A stretch of DNA of 64,000 nucleotides from contig VRVR01000039.1 in assembly GCA_009859145.1 (NCBI GenBank), forward strand, positions 131,909-195,908. Direction: 5' to 3'. The notes under the pieces are model-generated. The model ran no database searches. It was not told the origin of the DNA and saw only the letters and a list, made by a program, of their open reading frames with translations. A program made the translations under genes and the position numbers. Below are positions 36,190 to 49,200 of the stretch, in pieces (the first letter of the stretch is position 1; every line of letters starts with the position of its first letter). This DNA is from Andalucia godoyi (Eukaryota > Discoba > Jakobea > Jakobida > Andaluciidae).

Positions 36190-36768
36190 ATGCGATTCTC
36201 ATTGCTTGTTCTGGCTCTCGTGCTGCCATTTGTGCTCTGCTCCAATGTGGTTGTGTACAAGCAGCTCTCGTCGGATCTCGTTGGAGTGCAGCAGCCGTTG
36301 ACCGTGTCTCTGGTTGTGTACAACGAAGGCCGTCTGCCGATCCACAATGTCTATTTGAATGATTCGCACAACTGGCCTGCCGAGGCATTTACAATCACAG
36401 AAGGTTCGGCTGTGACGACGGTTCCGGAAGTTGCTCCAGGCGCATCGGTGAACATTTCCTTTGTGGTTGTTCCGTCTGTGGAGGGTGAGCTCTTTGCTGT
36501 TCCAGCAGAATATTCGTATGAGATCTCGATCAAGGAAAAGGAGGAAGACGAAGAGCAGCTTGTCACCCTCAACGGACGATCGAACTTTGTTCCGCCTTTC
36601 CCTGTGTTCTCTGCTCGCAAGTACGCAGTCGAAGCATCCACGAAGCAGTTTGAATGGATTGCTTTCTTTGCAATGATCATCTTCCCGACTTTGGTCCCTG
36701 CCGCAATCTACATCACCATTCGCAACCAGCGTCTCCGAGCAATGGTCTCAAAGCCAAAGAAGGCATGA
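36190..36768 (+). CDS. SSR2: Translocon-associated protein subunit beta (TRAP-beta)
   Basis: The 192-aa product has a signal peptide (about 1-17, ending LCS), an Ig-like lumenal domain, a membrane segment at about 155-178 (FEWIAFFAMIIFPTLVPAAIYITI) and a short basic cytosolic tail (ending SKPKKA). This is the layout and length of TRAP-beta/SSR2, a subunit of the complex that sits at the Sec61 channel in the ER membrane and helps insertion of some proteins. The lumenal VYNEGRLPIHNVYL and PGASVNISFVV segments and the tail NQRLRAMVSKPKKA are family-like. No intron. Confidence 0.92.
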   Translation: MRFSLLVLALVLPFVLCSNVVVYKQLSSDLVGVQQPLTVSLVVYNEGRLPIHNVYLNDSHNWPAEAFTITEGSAVTTVPEVAPGASVNISFVVVPSVEGELFAVPAEYSYEISIKEKEEDEEQLVTLNGRSNFVPPFPVFSARKYAVEASTKQFEWIAFFAMIIFPTLVPAAIYITIRNQRLRAMVSKPKKA

Positions 36769-37240
36769 TAAAAGGTCAAAAAAAAATGTGCCCAGCACAT
36801 TTTCCCCTTTCGAATACACTACCTTGTGCTGTACAATAAATGACGCTTGCTTGGATGCCTGGTCCCTGTTCCCCACAACCTCGTTGCTCACGGCCCCCCC
36901 TGCATCAGTGCCCACCGCAACCCGCAGGAGCGCTCCTGGCCTGCTGTAAAACCGTTCGACTGCTTCTGAAGAACAGACGATTTGGGGAAACTCCCGCCGC
37001 CCAAAGCATTGCGTTGCCCAGTTTTCCAATATCCAGTTTTCAGTATTCCAAATATCCAGTATCCATCGAGGATTCTCTTCAGGTTTTCTTGTGCTATCCT
37101 TTTCCTTGCTCTGTCTGTTTTGTCTGTCGCGGTGGGCAAACATAACAAACTAAACAACAAAACAACAACTGAAAAAAAAGAAAAGAAAAGAAAGGAAGAA
37201 AAAATAATAATATTAATTGAATTCTCGCTGCGTTGCTAGC
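36769..37240. other. Intergenic region upstream of dynein-2 heavy chain
   Basis: About 470 bp include a short internal repetition of ATCCAGT (around 37029-37064) and an A-rich tract (37150-37210) before the dynein start. No ORF of credible composition. No RFX-type X-box was recognised. Confidence 0.5.
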
Positions 37241-40200
37241 ATGGAGTCTCTTCGTCTCTGGCTTCGTCTTTCGTTTGGCGCGCTTTCCGGAAGCGCAAAA
37301 AGCGAACTGGATACAAAAATACAGTCCGTGCTTTCCTCGGAAGCGGCCACACTCTTTTTGACGTCTCCGAATGTTCTCATTCTCCGTGTGCTCTTTTCGG
37401 AATCGCAGGGATCCATGTTCTGCACGAACGGATCTTGGTCGGCCGTTTCGGAGCCTGAGCAAGGAATGAGGAGCCCTGGAATGACTGCAACTTTCACTAA
37501 GCGGGTTCCATGCGTGGTCTCGGACGCGCAGTTCCACCACTGCGTCGGCGTTACCACGTCATCGGAAGGCCAAGGTCTTTCGCTGTATGAGTATGAGTAC
37601 TGGATGTCACTGTCTTTGTCAGCGTCTTCAAAACAGGAGAAGGAGGCTGCTGTGGAGTACTCGACGACTCTGAAGCGTGTTGCAGAAGAAGTCTCATATC
37701 TCGGGGATCGATCAATCGAGTCGCTTGCGGATTCAATCCAGATTTTTTATGAGAGTCTGAATTCTCTATGGGTCGATGGAAAGTACTCAAAGCAATATCC
37801 AGAGTCTCGAATGGTCGGCTTGCTGCAGGCGCTGTCATTCGCGATAGTATCCGTGTTGCAAGCGAAGCTTGACAGGTCCTCCTTATTGGACGGAGATTTC
37901 TCCTCTGTAAGACAGTCCGTAGATGATTCAGTTTCCGTCTGCGATCAGTGGATCAAGTGCACAACGGAGTTGACAGGAATCATGTGGCCAAACTCTGGGC
38001 ATCGCTGGACCGGACAGCGTTTCTCAAGCCCTCTTGTTTCAGCTCTTTCGCAGCGACTGGAAGAGATATCCCGCATTCGATCGCTGCATGAGCAGCTGAA
38101 AACCGTACTGGATTCGTCTGACCTGAAGCGAGAGTCCTTCGGTGACATGCTGACACCGCTCCATAGCATCAACGTGCTCCACATTACTGTGGACCTCTCC
38201 ACAGGAATCCTTGATAGCCTTGACCGCTTTCAGAAAGCAAAGACCGATTGTTTATCGAAGCTGGCTCCCTTGGAGCAGCGCATTGCGGACCGGCTGAGTC
38301 TTCGATTTTCTTTTGTGCTGTCCAATCCCAACCAGTTGATTCACGAATTTTTGCGGTTTCAAAGTTTGATCAGTCTTGGATCCATTCGCACAACTCTCTC
38401 GAAAGAAAGGAAGATATGTGTCGATTACTTGGCAAAACATGCAGAAGATGTGAAGAAACAGTTATCTGTCGTCGAACGGAGCAGTAGCCGAAAGGACACT
38501 GCGGCAGCAGCTTCGTTACTTGGGGTCAAGGTGGGGTTGTCCGCTGTGTCGGAGCACTTGATATGGGCCAGACAACATGTTGTGAAGCTGCGTGGGTTCA
38601 TTGAATTTGGAAATTCGCTACTGTCGGATTTAAGCTCGTATTCTGGTGTCCGAGAGCGTCTTGATGGCTGTTTGTCTGATCTCACCAATTTTGAAGAATC
38701 TCAGTTTCATGACTGGATTGATGCTGTCCGGCCTGCCGTTTCCGGAAAGAACGCGTTGTCTGGTTCATTAATGGAAATTGACAAGAAAGATGGTCGGCTG
38801 AAGGTCAACTACGACGAAGGGCTCGTCAATTTGATCAAAGAAGTTCGCCAGCTTTCATCGTCCGGCTTTCAGATACCCCGGGAGATCATGGGATCGGTGC
38901 GAAATGCCGAAAAACTGTACAGATACGGTGTCATCTTGAAGCAGATTGCCAACTTTTACAATACTGTGGACAAGCAGATTGTCCTGAGCCAGAAGCCGAT
39001 GTTGCTGGACGTTGCATTAGCTTTTGAAGAGGTTGTTAAGACACGTGTCTCATCTTCAAAGACTGCCTCAGGAACATGGGATGATGCAGAAGCGACTGCA
39101 AAGTATGTCTCACGATTGCAGGCCGCGTCGCAGCAGTTCGTTCAGGAAAATCGAAAGTTACGAAAGTATCATATGGAGATTTGCCAGGGGTTGTCTTGGC
39201 TTCTTGATTTGGATCTTGTTCGGCAGCAAGGAAAGTGGAAGGAGAAACTGGACGAGTTGCGCAGTGTGATTGAAAATCTTGAGAGATCAGGATACAAGAA
39301 CATGCAGATGTGGAAGTTGCATCTGGACAGACAACTGTACAAAGTTCTGGATTATCAATATGTTCTGGGTTTGAATGCGCTGAATGTCATTCTTCCAGAG
39401 ACAAAGGTAGAATTCGTTTTGAAGGATGGATCTGTTGTATTTCGGCCTTCGTTAGAGTCGTTGCGTGACAAGTACTATTCTCGTCTCAAAGATTATGTTC
39501 GTTTGCCAACTCGGTTCAAAGGATTTTGCGGAAACGTGACATTATTTTCAGAGATTGTAGATCGAAACGCCGGTTTGCTGATCAAAGTCTATGAGAAAGC
39601 CGAGTCTTTGTTTTCAAAACTGGAGAGGGTTTCGGAACCTTTTGGCGCGTTTCTTGTTTTAACATCTGTCCCGGACAGTTTAGATTTCGTCGTTGACAAT
39701 TTGTCCTCGGTAGAAGATTTCGAGTACAATTTCAAGTTGATCAAGCAAAAAGGTAAGGATCTCGAGAAGCTGGAGAACGGTTGCCGGGTGGAGTGTTTCG
39801 CCGTGTCCTTTGTGTCTTTGAAGCGCGACATCGAAAGCCACTTGTCAGTGTTTGCAGATTCCGTTGTGTCCGGATTGAGGAAAAAGGCTCTTGTACACGT
39901 GGAAAAGATCGCCAAGTTCCTTCAGTCGGCCAAGGACGCGGTTTCTCAGAAGCCACAGACGCTTGAGGAAATCGGCCAAGCAAATATGCAGTTTCGCAAG
40001 CTGAGCGAGGACCGTACCCAATTTTTGAAAGAGTTTGACGAGTTTGAGCTGAAGAATCGCCTGCTGAAGCAGGTGTCCGGGGAAGAATTGGATGTCTCCC
40101 AGTACCGCGTCCAGTGGGAGAAGTTTTCTGACATGGTTCTTGCTCATGAATTGATGATTAAAGAGCAAACGGATGCGTTGAAAACGGGAGTATTGTCTCG

Positions 40201-43200
40201 GATTCAAGCTTTTGAAAGCGAGATTGCAAAGTTCGCCTCGAAATTCCAGCAGTCCAAGCCTAAAGATGTCCGAATTTCTAATCGGAGCGGTGCTGCGGAA
40301 GCACTGGGATTCGTGAAAGATCGCAGAAAGGAGCTCGTAGTGCTGATGAATCGCTCCAAGGAGTTGGCTAAAGAGGCAGAGTACTTCGGGTGCGCAGTCC
40401 CGACTTTTGATGATCTTTTCGATGTAGACGCGGATCTTTCGGGTTTGGAGACGTCATGGGGGCTTTTTGACAGTTATTTGTCTGCCTTTTCCAGTATCTG
40501 GGATGAGGACTGGGTGACGTTTCGCAAGAACATGTTTAAATTGGAAGATTTTGCTTCCAAACAGCTGGACCTTTTGAAGAAGATGACGCAAGATCGAATT
40601 GCAGGACAAATTCGGGATGAGCTCGCTTCTTTCCGTCCTTTGTATGGGTTGCTTCCGTTTCTTCGAGGCGATGGTTGGGAGAAAGATCACTGGTTCAGGC
40701 TGTTCTCAATATTGAATATTCCTCGATCGGTTTCTGTGGAAGATTTGAAAGTATCCCATTTCTTGGAACGTATTGATACCGTTGTTGCCCAACAGCAGGC
40801 AATCAAGGAATTGCATGCTCGCGCGCAAGGTGAAGTCATGATCCGCGAAGCACTCCTGGAAATCAAAACATGGGGCAGCAGCGCTGTGCTGACAATGATC
40901 GTCGTCGGAGACGCTACTAGAAAGACACCGCTTGTCAAGGAATGGAAAGACGTACTCATGCAGATTGGAGATCACCAGTCGCTTCTTGCGACTTTGAAAG
41001 AGTCTCTGTACTTTTCTCTGTTTGCAGACGAGATTGGTTCATTGGAAGTCAAGCTCGTGACAGTGGATCGATGCTTGCAAATATTGAACCCTGTGCAACG
41101 AAAATGGTTGTATCTAGAGCCAATTTTTTCGCGTGGATCCTTGCCGGAAGAACAGGGTCGCTTCAACAATCTCGATTCCGAGTTTCGTGAGATCATGACG
41201 GATATCGCTTCTGACCCATTGGTGCTGACGCTATCCCGTCTGCCAGACTTGGAAGGACGGCTAAAGGGGATTTTGGATAATCTCGAACGCTGCCAGAAGG
41301 CGTTGAACGATTTCTTGGAACAGAAGCGAAACAAGTTTCCGAGATTCTACTTCATTGGAGACGATGATCTTCTTGAAATTCTTGGACAAGCGAACAATCC
41401 AGCTGTCATTCAGAATCACCTCAAGAAGCTGTTTGCGGGTATTCATTCTGTTGTGTTTGACCCTTCGTCTACAACCATCCTGGCAGTGCGTTCAGTCGAC
41501 GGCGAGCAGGTGCAGATCATTCGACCCATTCAAGTCGATTTGGTGGTGGAATCATGGATGTCTGCCCTGGATACGGTCATGAAGCAATCGTTGCAACAAT
41601 TGCAAACCTCTTGTTTGAATGGCCCCCAGTTCATGGAGCTTGGCAAGTATCCTTCCCAAGTACTTGATCTCGTTTGTAATATCCGCTTTACCGCAGACGC
41701 AGAGTCGGCGATTCGTTCACGCACTCTCGACAAGTTTGAAAGTCAGGTCCGCGCATTCCTGAACGAGCTGACGTCTCAGGACACTTCGGCTGACAACGTG
41801 TTGGATCTAAAGGTGAAGTCTTTGGTTCTGACCGTGATCCACCAATTGGACGTTGTTCGGCAGCTCAATCGGAGTGGAACGCGTTCCACAGAGGACTGGC
41901 AATGGCAGAAGCAGTTGCGCTTCTATGCGGACAGCAATGTTGGTTGCGTTGTGAAAATGTGCGATGCGGTCTTTCCGTACACGTATGAATATCAGGGTAA
42001 CGCACCCAAACTTGTTCACACTCCTTTGACGGACAAATGCTATCTGACTCTGACACAGGGAATGTGGTTGGGCTTCGGTGGAAATCCGTATGGTCCTGCA
42101 GGGACAGGTAAAACCGAGTCTGTGAAGGCACTTGGGCAAGCTCTTGCCAGACAAGTTCTGGTTTTCAACTGTGACGAAGGCATTGATTTCCAGAGTATGG
42201 GTAGAATATTCATTGGTCTGGTGAAATGCGGAGCTTGGGGCTGTTTTGACGAGTTCAACCGACTGAAAGAGGATCAGTTGTCTGCCATTTCCCAGCAGAT
42301 CCAAGTAATCCAAGCCGCCATCAAAGACAAACAGCCTGAAGTCGAATTGTTATCACAGACAATCAGCGTGAATTTTAATGCTGGTATCTTTGTTACGCTG
42401 AATCCCGCGGGCAAAGGATATGGCGGCCGCTCGAAGCTTCCGGACAACTTGAAGCAGCTTTTCCGATCTGTTGCTATGACTTCCCCAGACAATGATGTGA
42501 TTGCTGAAGTGATTCTGTATTCAGAAGGCATGCGACATGCAGAGTCGCTGGGCACGAAGCTGGTGTCCGTTTTCCGGCTTTCCAAACAACTCCTTAGTCA
42601 ACAGCAACACTATGACTGGGGACTGCGTGCCCTGAAGACTGTGCTGCGCATGGCAGGGTCGCTGATCAGGTTCTCCTCTGTCGACACGAAGACCAGATCT
42701 GTGGAAGATGAGGCCGAGATTCTGGTGAAGGCTCTCCGTGCAAACACACTCCCGAAATTGACGTTTGCGGATGCCATAAGATTTGATGGAATCGTCCGAG
42801 ATCTGTTTCCAAACATTCGCTGCGTCGACCTGAGCGATGAGTTGCTGGACAAGGCCATCCGAGAAGCACTCACGAGAAGAGGGTACAGACCAATCGATTC
42901 TCAAGTCTTGAAAATTTTGCAGTTGAATGAGACGATTCGACAGCGTATGGGCGTTGTGCTCGTTGGACCGACGGGCTCTGGAAAAAGCACACTGTGGTCC
43001 ATATTGCACGAAGCATTAAATTCAGTTGGTCGACAAGTGAAATTGCACACGCTGAATCCGAAGGCGATGCCCAGGAACCAGCTGTTGGGCCACATGGATA
43101 TGGATACTCGAGAATGGTTCGACGGTGTCTTGACAGCCAGTGCAAGAACGGTTGTGAAAGAGAGCCTGGATGTTACATCCTGGATTGTTTGCGATGGAGA

Positions 43201-46200
43201 TATCGATCCAGAATGGGTGGAGTCTCTCAACTCGGTCCTTGATGACAATAGATTGCTCACAATGCCGTCGGGCGAGCGCATTCAGTTCGGTCCGAATGTC
43301 AATTTTGTTTTTGAATGCGACCATCTTCGGTATGCTTCTCCCGCTACTGTTTCACGCATGGGAATGATCTTCTTATCTGACGAAGATATGCCTGTTGGTG
43401 CACTTGTCGATTCTTGGTTCTCCTTCCTCGGTGACAAGGAATTTTTTGCAAAGAACAAGGATTTTCTTTCGAAAGTGTTTCCTCAGATGCTGCTTCCGGC
43501 TGTCGACTTTTTCTTCTCTAGAGCTGGTGGCACCTCGAAGGATATCGAGGTTCGCGCGACTGTGATACCCTCGAAATATTGTGTCTTGCGGAACATTTTT
43601 TCTCAGTTGGAGTTTGCAATGGCTTCAGTCCCCATGTCTTCGATGACGATGGAGGAGTTTTGCGTTTGCATCCTTCGAGGTCTTGGTCCGTTCTTTGCAG
43701 ACTCCATTTCGTTGACATCTTTCTCCAAGTTTCTATTCGACCGAGCGAGCATTCGGTCTCCGGACAGTGCTACGTATTATTCTGTCGATTTTGATCGGAA
43801 GACCATGCAAATATGTTCTCTTGCTTCAATTCCCTTTTCTGGAGACTCTGCCTCGAAGTCCCTTTTTGTGAAGACGGCCAATGTGCAACGAGTCATGAAA
43901 GTTTTGGAGCCGTGGCTATCGTCAACCGGCGGTGGAAAATCGAATCTTCCTCCGCCTGTCCTCTTGGTGGGTCCAGAAGGTTGTGGTAAGTCTCTTGTAC
44001 TTGAAAATGCTCTGAGCGTATTGCGTGGCGCTGCCTTGTCTGTTATTCACTGTACTGCGCAGACCTCCGCTTCCCAACTTATCCAGAAGCTACTGCAGAC
44101 TTGCGTCTTTGCAACGACGACGCGAGGCCGCGTTCTGCGCCCGAAGGAAGGCAAACTTGTATTATTCCTTAAGGACATTAACCTTCCGAAGCCCGATCAG
44201 TATGGAACTGCGCAACTGGTTGCTTTCTTGCAGCAGCTCATTCACTACTGCGGATTTTGGGACCATAATTTGGAATGGATTGGCCTTGAGAAGATCCAGA
44301 TTGTGGCCTCCATGAATCCTGTGACGTCTTCTGGCCGCTATGCGGTGTCCCCGAGGCTCCTGTCCACCTTCCACGTTTGCTCTTTGTTGGATCCAGATGC
44401 GAAGGATATGGAATTGATCTCATCTGCTGTCTTAGGCAAGTCCCTTGGGCTGCTCTTGAGCTCTTCGTCAAAGGCAGGCAAAACGGTCGTTGTTCGTCCG
44501 CCGAAGCCGTTTGTGGACAAACTTGCAAGTTGGATGGTCAAAGTGTACTTTGCCGTCCGTGATCGATTGTCGTCGGAAGTTCATCCTCATTATGTATTCT
44601 CACCACGCATCATATCGGCTTGGGCGGAAGGGTTCGCTCGGTATCGCGCAGGTCTTTCTGCAGAACTGGAAGAAAAGAAGTCAGTGGATGAATCCGAGAT
44701 CGTCGCCCGCTTGCTGCAGGCTGCCATTTACGAAGGCGAAAGATTGTTCAAGGACAAGCTGTCTTTGGACGACGTCGACAAGTTCTCTTCTTTTGTTGCC
44801 AGAACGGTTCGAGAGACGTTTAGTGCTGATGGAGCCGTGAATCCAGATTATGTGTATTCTTCCTGTGCGGGCTCTGCTGTTGCGTCGTATGATGAAGACT
44901 CGGAGGAATCCGAAACTTCTCAAAGCTTAAATGCAAGCTCCCGGTTCCTGCCCCTGTCCAGAATATCGATTTCTGAATATCGTGCGTTTGTTGCCGATGT
45001 TCTCAAAATCGTGAAGAGAGAAGTGAAACCTCTTGACGTGCTTCTGATTGACGAATTTCTTTTGCGCGTTGCAAGGATCGAACGAGTGCTTTCCAACCCA
45101 TCGGAAGGCTCCTTGCTGTTGTGCGGACCTGCGGGATGCGGGCGACGATCTGCTGTGTGTTTAGTGTCTCATATGTTGCGTCTTTCTGTAATGACGCCTC
45201 ATGTGACGTCTTCCTACGGGATGCGCGAGTTCAAACTTGATCTAAAGTCCGTGTTGTCAAAGGCTTCGGTGGACGGCGAGCGAATACTGTTCTTGCTGGA
45301 AGAGCATCAAATCGTAGACGAAGGCATGTTGGAGTTGATCAATGCGCTGCTTTCGGCAGGTGAAATCCCTGGTCTGTACTCAAAGGAGGAATTTGATGCT
45401 CTTCTTCAATCCTTTAGCAACTCTTCTGCATTTGCTGCCTTTTCGAGTTCATCCGCATTTCCTTCTGTCACTGCGAGCTTGCATTCGATATTTGTCGCCT
45501 GTATCAAGCGCAATGTTCGGGTAGTCATTGTTCTGGATCCTTTACACGAAAAATATGTTTCTCGTTGTCTGTCGAATCCTGCTCTGTTCTCTCGCTGCTC
45601 CGTGCAGTATGTGGAAGGCTGGGGAAAAGACAGCTTGCGCAGCTTCGTTGACCACAGAGTGGCGTCTGCTATTGGCAAGCGGCAGGATGCAGCGAAGGAG
45701 CCGAGGTCTTCAAAGGACGTTCTCAACACTCTCTCAACGGCTTTTCTTGGGCTCATTCGAACCGCTGCAGAGCAGCTTACAGTGCAACCTGCAGATGTTT
45801 TCCATTTGCTGTCCACGTATGAAGCCGTATTTCATGACAAAAAATCCCTTCTGGAGTCGCAACTGGCCCGTTTGTTAGCTGGATTGAACAAGCTCAAGGA
45901 TGCTGCGTCTACTGTCGATGAATTAGCCAAGGACGCGATCAAGAAGAAGAAGGAATTAGAAGAGAAACAAAAAGAGGCTGACACGGCGTTGCAGGACATC
46001 TCTTCTGCGATGGAGACCGCGTCGAAGGAAAAGTCTGCTGCAGAAAAGCTGCGAGTTCGTCTTGAGAAAGATGAGCAAGTGATTTCGAAAAACAAAAAGG
46101 ACATGGAAGCGCAGTTAGCTGAGGTCATGCCAATGGTAGAAGCCGCGAAGTCTTCTGTGAGTAGCATTTCGTCTTCGCAGCTGGCAGAAATTGGTTCAAT

Positions 46201-49200
46201 GGCTATGCCTCCCCCGGCAGTGCGAGATGTTCTGGAGGCCGTACTCCGTCTCATGGGTATTCAAGACACCTCGTGGAATGCTATGCGCAAGTTTTTGAAA
46301 ATGAAGGGAGTCAAAGACCAGATTTTGTCGTACGACGCTTCGTCAATTGAGAAATCAACTAGAGATGCGGTCCGTGCAGTGTTTCAAGCAAACTCCAGTT
46401 CGTTCGAGCCTTCTACTATAGAGCGAGTGTCACGGGCCGCCGCTCCACTGGCTTCCTGGGTCCGCGCTCTTATTGATTATTCATACGTTTTGGAAGAGAT
46501 CAGTCCGTTGACGGACAATTTGAAGCGTTTGGAGTCTTCACTGGCGGATTCGCAGGACCAACTGAAGTCCACTGAAGAACGAGTTGGCGCGATTGACAAG
46601 AAAGTCGACTCTCTTCGCCGACAGTTCGCACAAAAGACGTCCGATGCGGAGAATTTACGAATCGGACTTCAAAAGGCCCAGGACACTCTGGATGCTGCCC
46701 GCAATTTGTTAAACAAACTGGGCGGCGAACGAGGGCGCTGGGAAGAAGAGGCAGACAGTCTCCGGTCGAAAGTGGACAGACTTCCAGTTCGAGCGATTGT
46801 CGCTTCAGGATTTCTTGCCTTGCTGCCCGCGTGTTCTGAAGACGTGCGCGGGGACATGGTCAAATTGTGGATGTCTGTCGTGGAACCGGAGCCGAATCAA
46901 AGCAGTTTCTCTGGAAAAGACCTTGTTCAGAACTTTTTGACTTCGGAATCTGAGTTACTGCAATGGAAATCGGAAGGATTGCCTGCAGATTCCTTGTCTC
47001 GGGAAAATGCTATGGCCGTTGTTTTCAGTGGAAGCTCGAACGACCGTCGTGTACCTCTTATTCTGGACCCGTCCACGCGTGCTGTGGCCTGGCTCAAGGC
47101 GCATTTGTCTCTCGAAAAGGGTGCAACTGTGGATATTGTCCGTTATGGTCAACCTCGTTGGTCGACACAGTTGGAACTTGCCGTCAGATTCGGAAAGACA
47201 CTCGTTCTGGAGGAACTGGACCGTGTCGATCCTCTGCTGATCCCACTGCTCAGACGCGACTTCCTGTCTTCACCAGGAGCATCATCATCCGAGTCCACGA
47301 CTGCGGGTGTCGCGAGTAATGTTTCGAAGCGAACCGTGTGGATCGGAGACAAGAACATAGAGTATCATCCAAACTTTCGATTGTTCCTTGCTTGTCGTGC
47401 ATTGCCATCTCTGTCACCTTCTTTGCAGCGCTGTGTATCTGTTGTGAACTTTTCGGTATCGCGCTCTGGTTTGGAAGCGCAGTTATTGGGGATTGCGCTT
47501 GAGCACGAAAAGCCGGAATTGGAGACGCAACGGGCCGGTTTGTTGCAGAAAGAAGAATCGCTTCGACGACAACTGCATGAATTGGAGGAGTCGCTTTTAG
47601 TAGAACTCGCGCAAGCGCAAGGCAATTTGCTTGAAAACCGGTCTCTCATTGATCGTCTTAACGACATTAAGGAAGCTGCCGGGACTGTTAAGGCGTCGCT
47701 TGAAGAATCCGCTCGCATTCAGCTATCGGTGGAAGCACAACGTGATGTTTATCGATTGTTTGCACGTTCTTCGTCATCAATTTACTTTGTCACCCAAGAT
47801 CTCTCGCGCCTCAGTCACATGTATCGGTTCTCGCTCGAGTCGTTCATATCCTTGTTCAAGGAGGCCTTGCATGTTGCGTCATCGAGTGACTCTGTGGATG
47901 CCCGTATATCCATGCTTGTTCATGAAGTCGTGTTTCGGGTTTCCCAATTGGTGGGGACTTCCCTCTTCCAAGAGCATCGTCTTGTGTTTTTGTTGCATCT
48001 TGCGAGATCTCTGCATGGTGAAGCATTTGTTTCTCATGAAGAATGGCTGTTTTGGCTGACGAGTAGTATGCAGTCAGGCTCTCCGGAGTTGTCGTCCTCC
48101 ATCACGAGTGGCGCGGCTTCGTCTCTTCCTCGAGAATTGGAAGGAAGAGTGCCACGAGACCGTGTTCCGGCAGTTGTAGACTTGCTCAGCAAGTTTCCAA
48201 GCTGCATGAAAGCAGTTGTGGATGCCTGCTCATCATCTTCCGGAATCCAGTCGCCGGGTTCGTGTATGTCTTCTCCTTATTACCTTACCTTCTAGTTTAA
48301 CTGTTTCTGTTTTTCTTTCCCCGTTTAGTTTTTCTTTCTTTCCTTCTTCTTCTTTTCTTTTTTTGTTTGTTTGTTTGTTGATGGAAGCCTTTGTTTCTAT
48401 ACTAATCAATGGTTGCTGCAGCTACTCCATTCTCTCGTGTGCTTGCCGAGGCTGCTGTTAGACCCGATAGAGCACTGACAGTTTTAGAGAATGCAGTGAC
48501 CTCTGTCCTGGGACTGCCGGCGTTGGCAGATTTTTGTTCACTGTCTCTTGATTCGCTGATCGAAGGAGACGCAGCGGGCGGAAAGGGCCATGCCAGGGCA
48601 TTTTTAATCATGATGTCTCCCGGTGCCGATCCTTCACGTGACATCGAAGACATTTGCTTTCGAACCATCAAATCCGCGCCTGTTTCGATTGCAATGGGAC
48701 AAGGGCAGACTGTGGAAGCTCTGCGTCTTTTGAAACGTGCTGTGTTGGATGGCCAGTGGTTGTTTTTGAAGAATTTGCATCTTGTCACACCGTGGCTACC
48801 TGTGCTGGAGAAGGAACTTTTGTCGTTGCTGGACTCTGATCGATTGCCCGAAAAGTCGGATGGAAAGCACACTCAACGGGTGCACCCCGCTTTCCGACTG
48901 TTCTTGTCCACAGAGTCGCATGATTCGATCCCGCCTGTCTTTTTGACCTTGGTCCGCAAGGTTGCGTATGAAGCACCCCCCGGTCTCCGCGCAAATCTGC
49001 GTCGCACGTTAGAATCGTGGGAAACGGATTCCACTGTGCCGTGGCCGGCGTCCGTGCCTCGAAGAGCTCAAATTCGGTTCACTTTAGCATTCTTGCAGGG
49101 TTTGCTGCAGGAGAGGAGGACGTACATTCCGCAAGGATGGTTGCGCTTCTACGAGTTTGGAACTGCAGATCTACGAGCAGCGACCGACGTGTTGGAGAAC

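Noticed and set aside
37217..37240. Eight extra N-terminal residues on the dynein-2 heavy chain from a TTG
   Set aside because: Non-ATG start; the ATG at 37241 follows directly and there is no reason to extend upstream.
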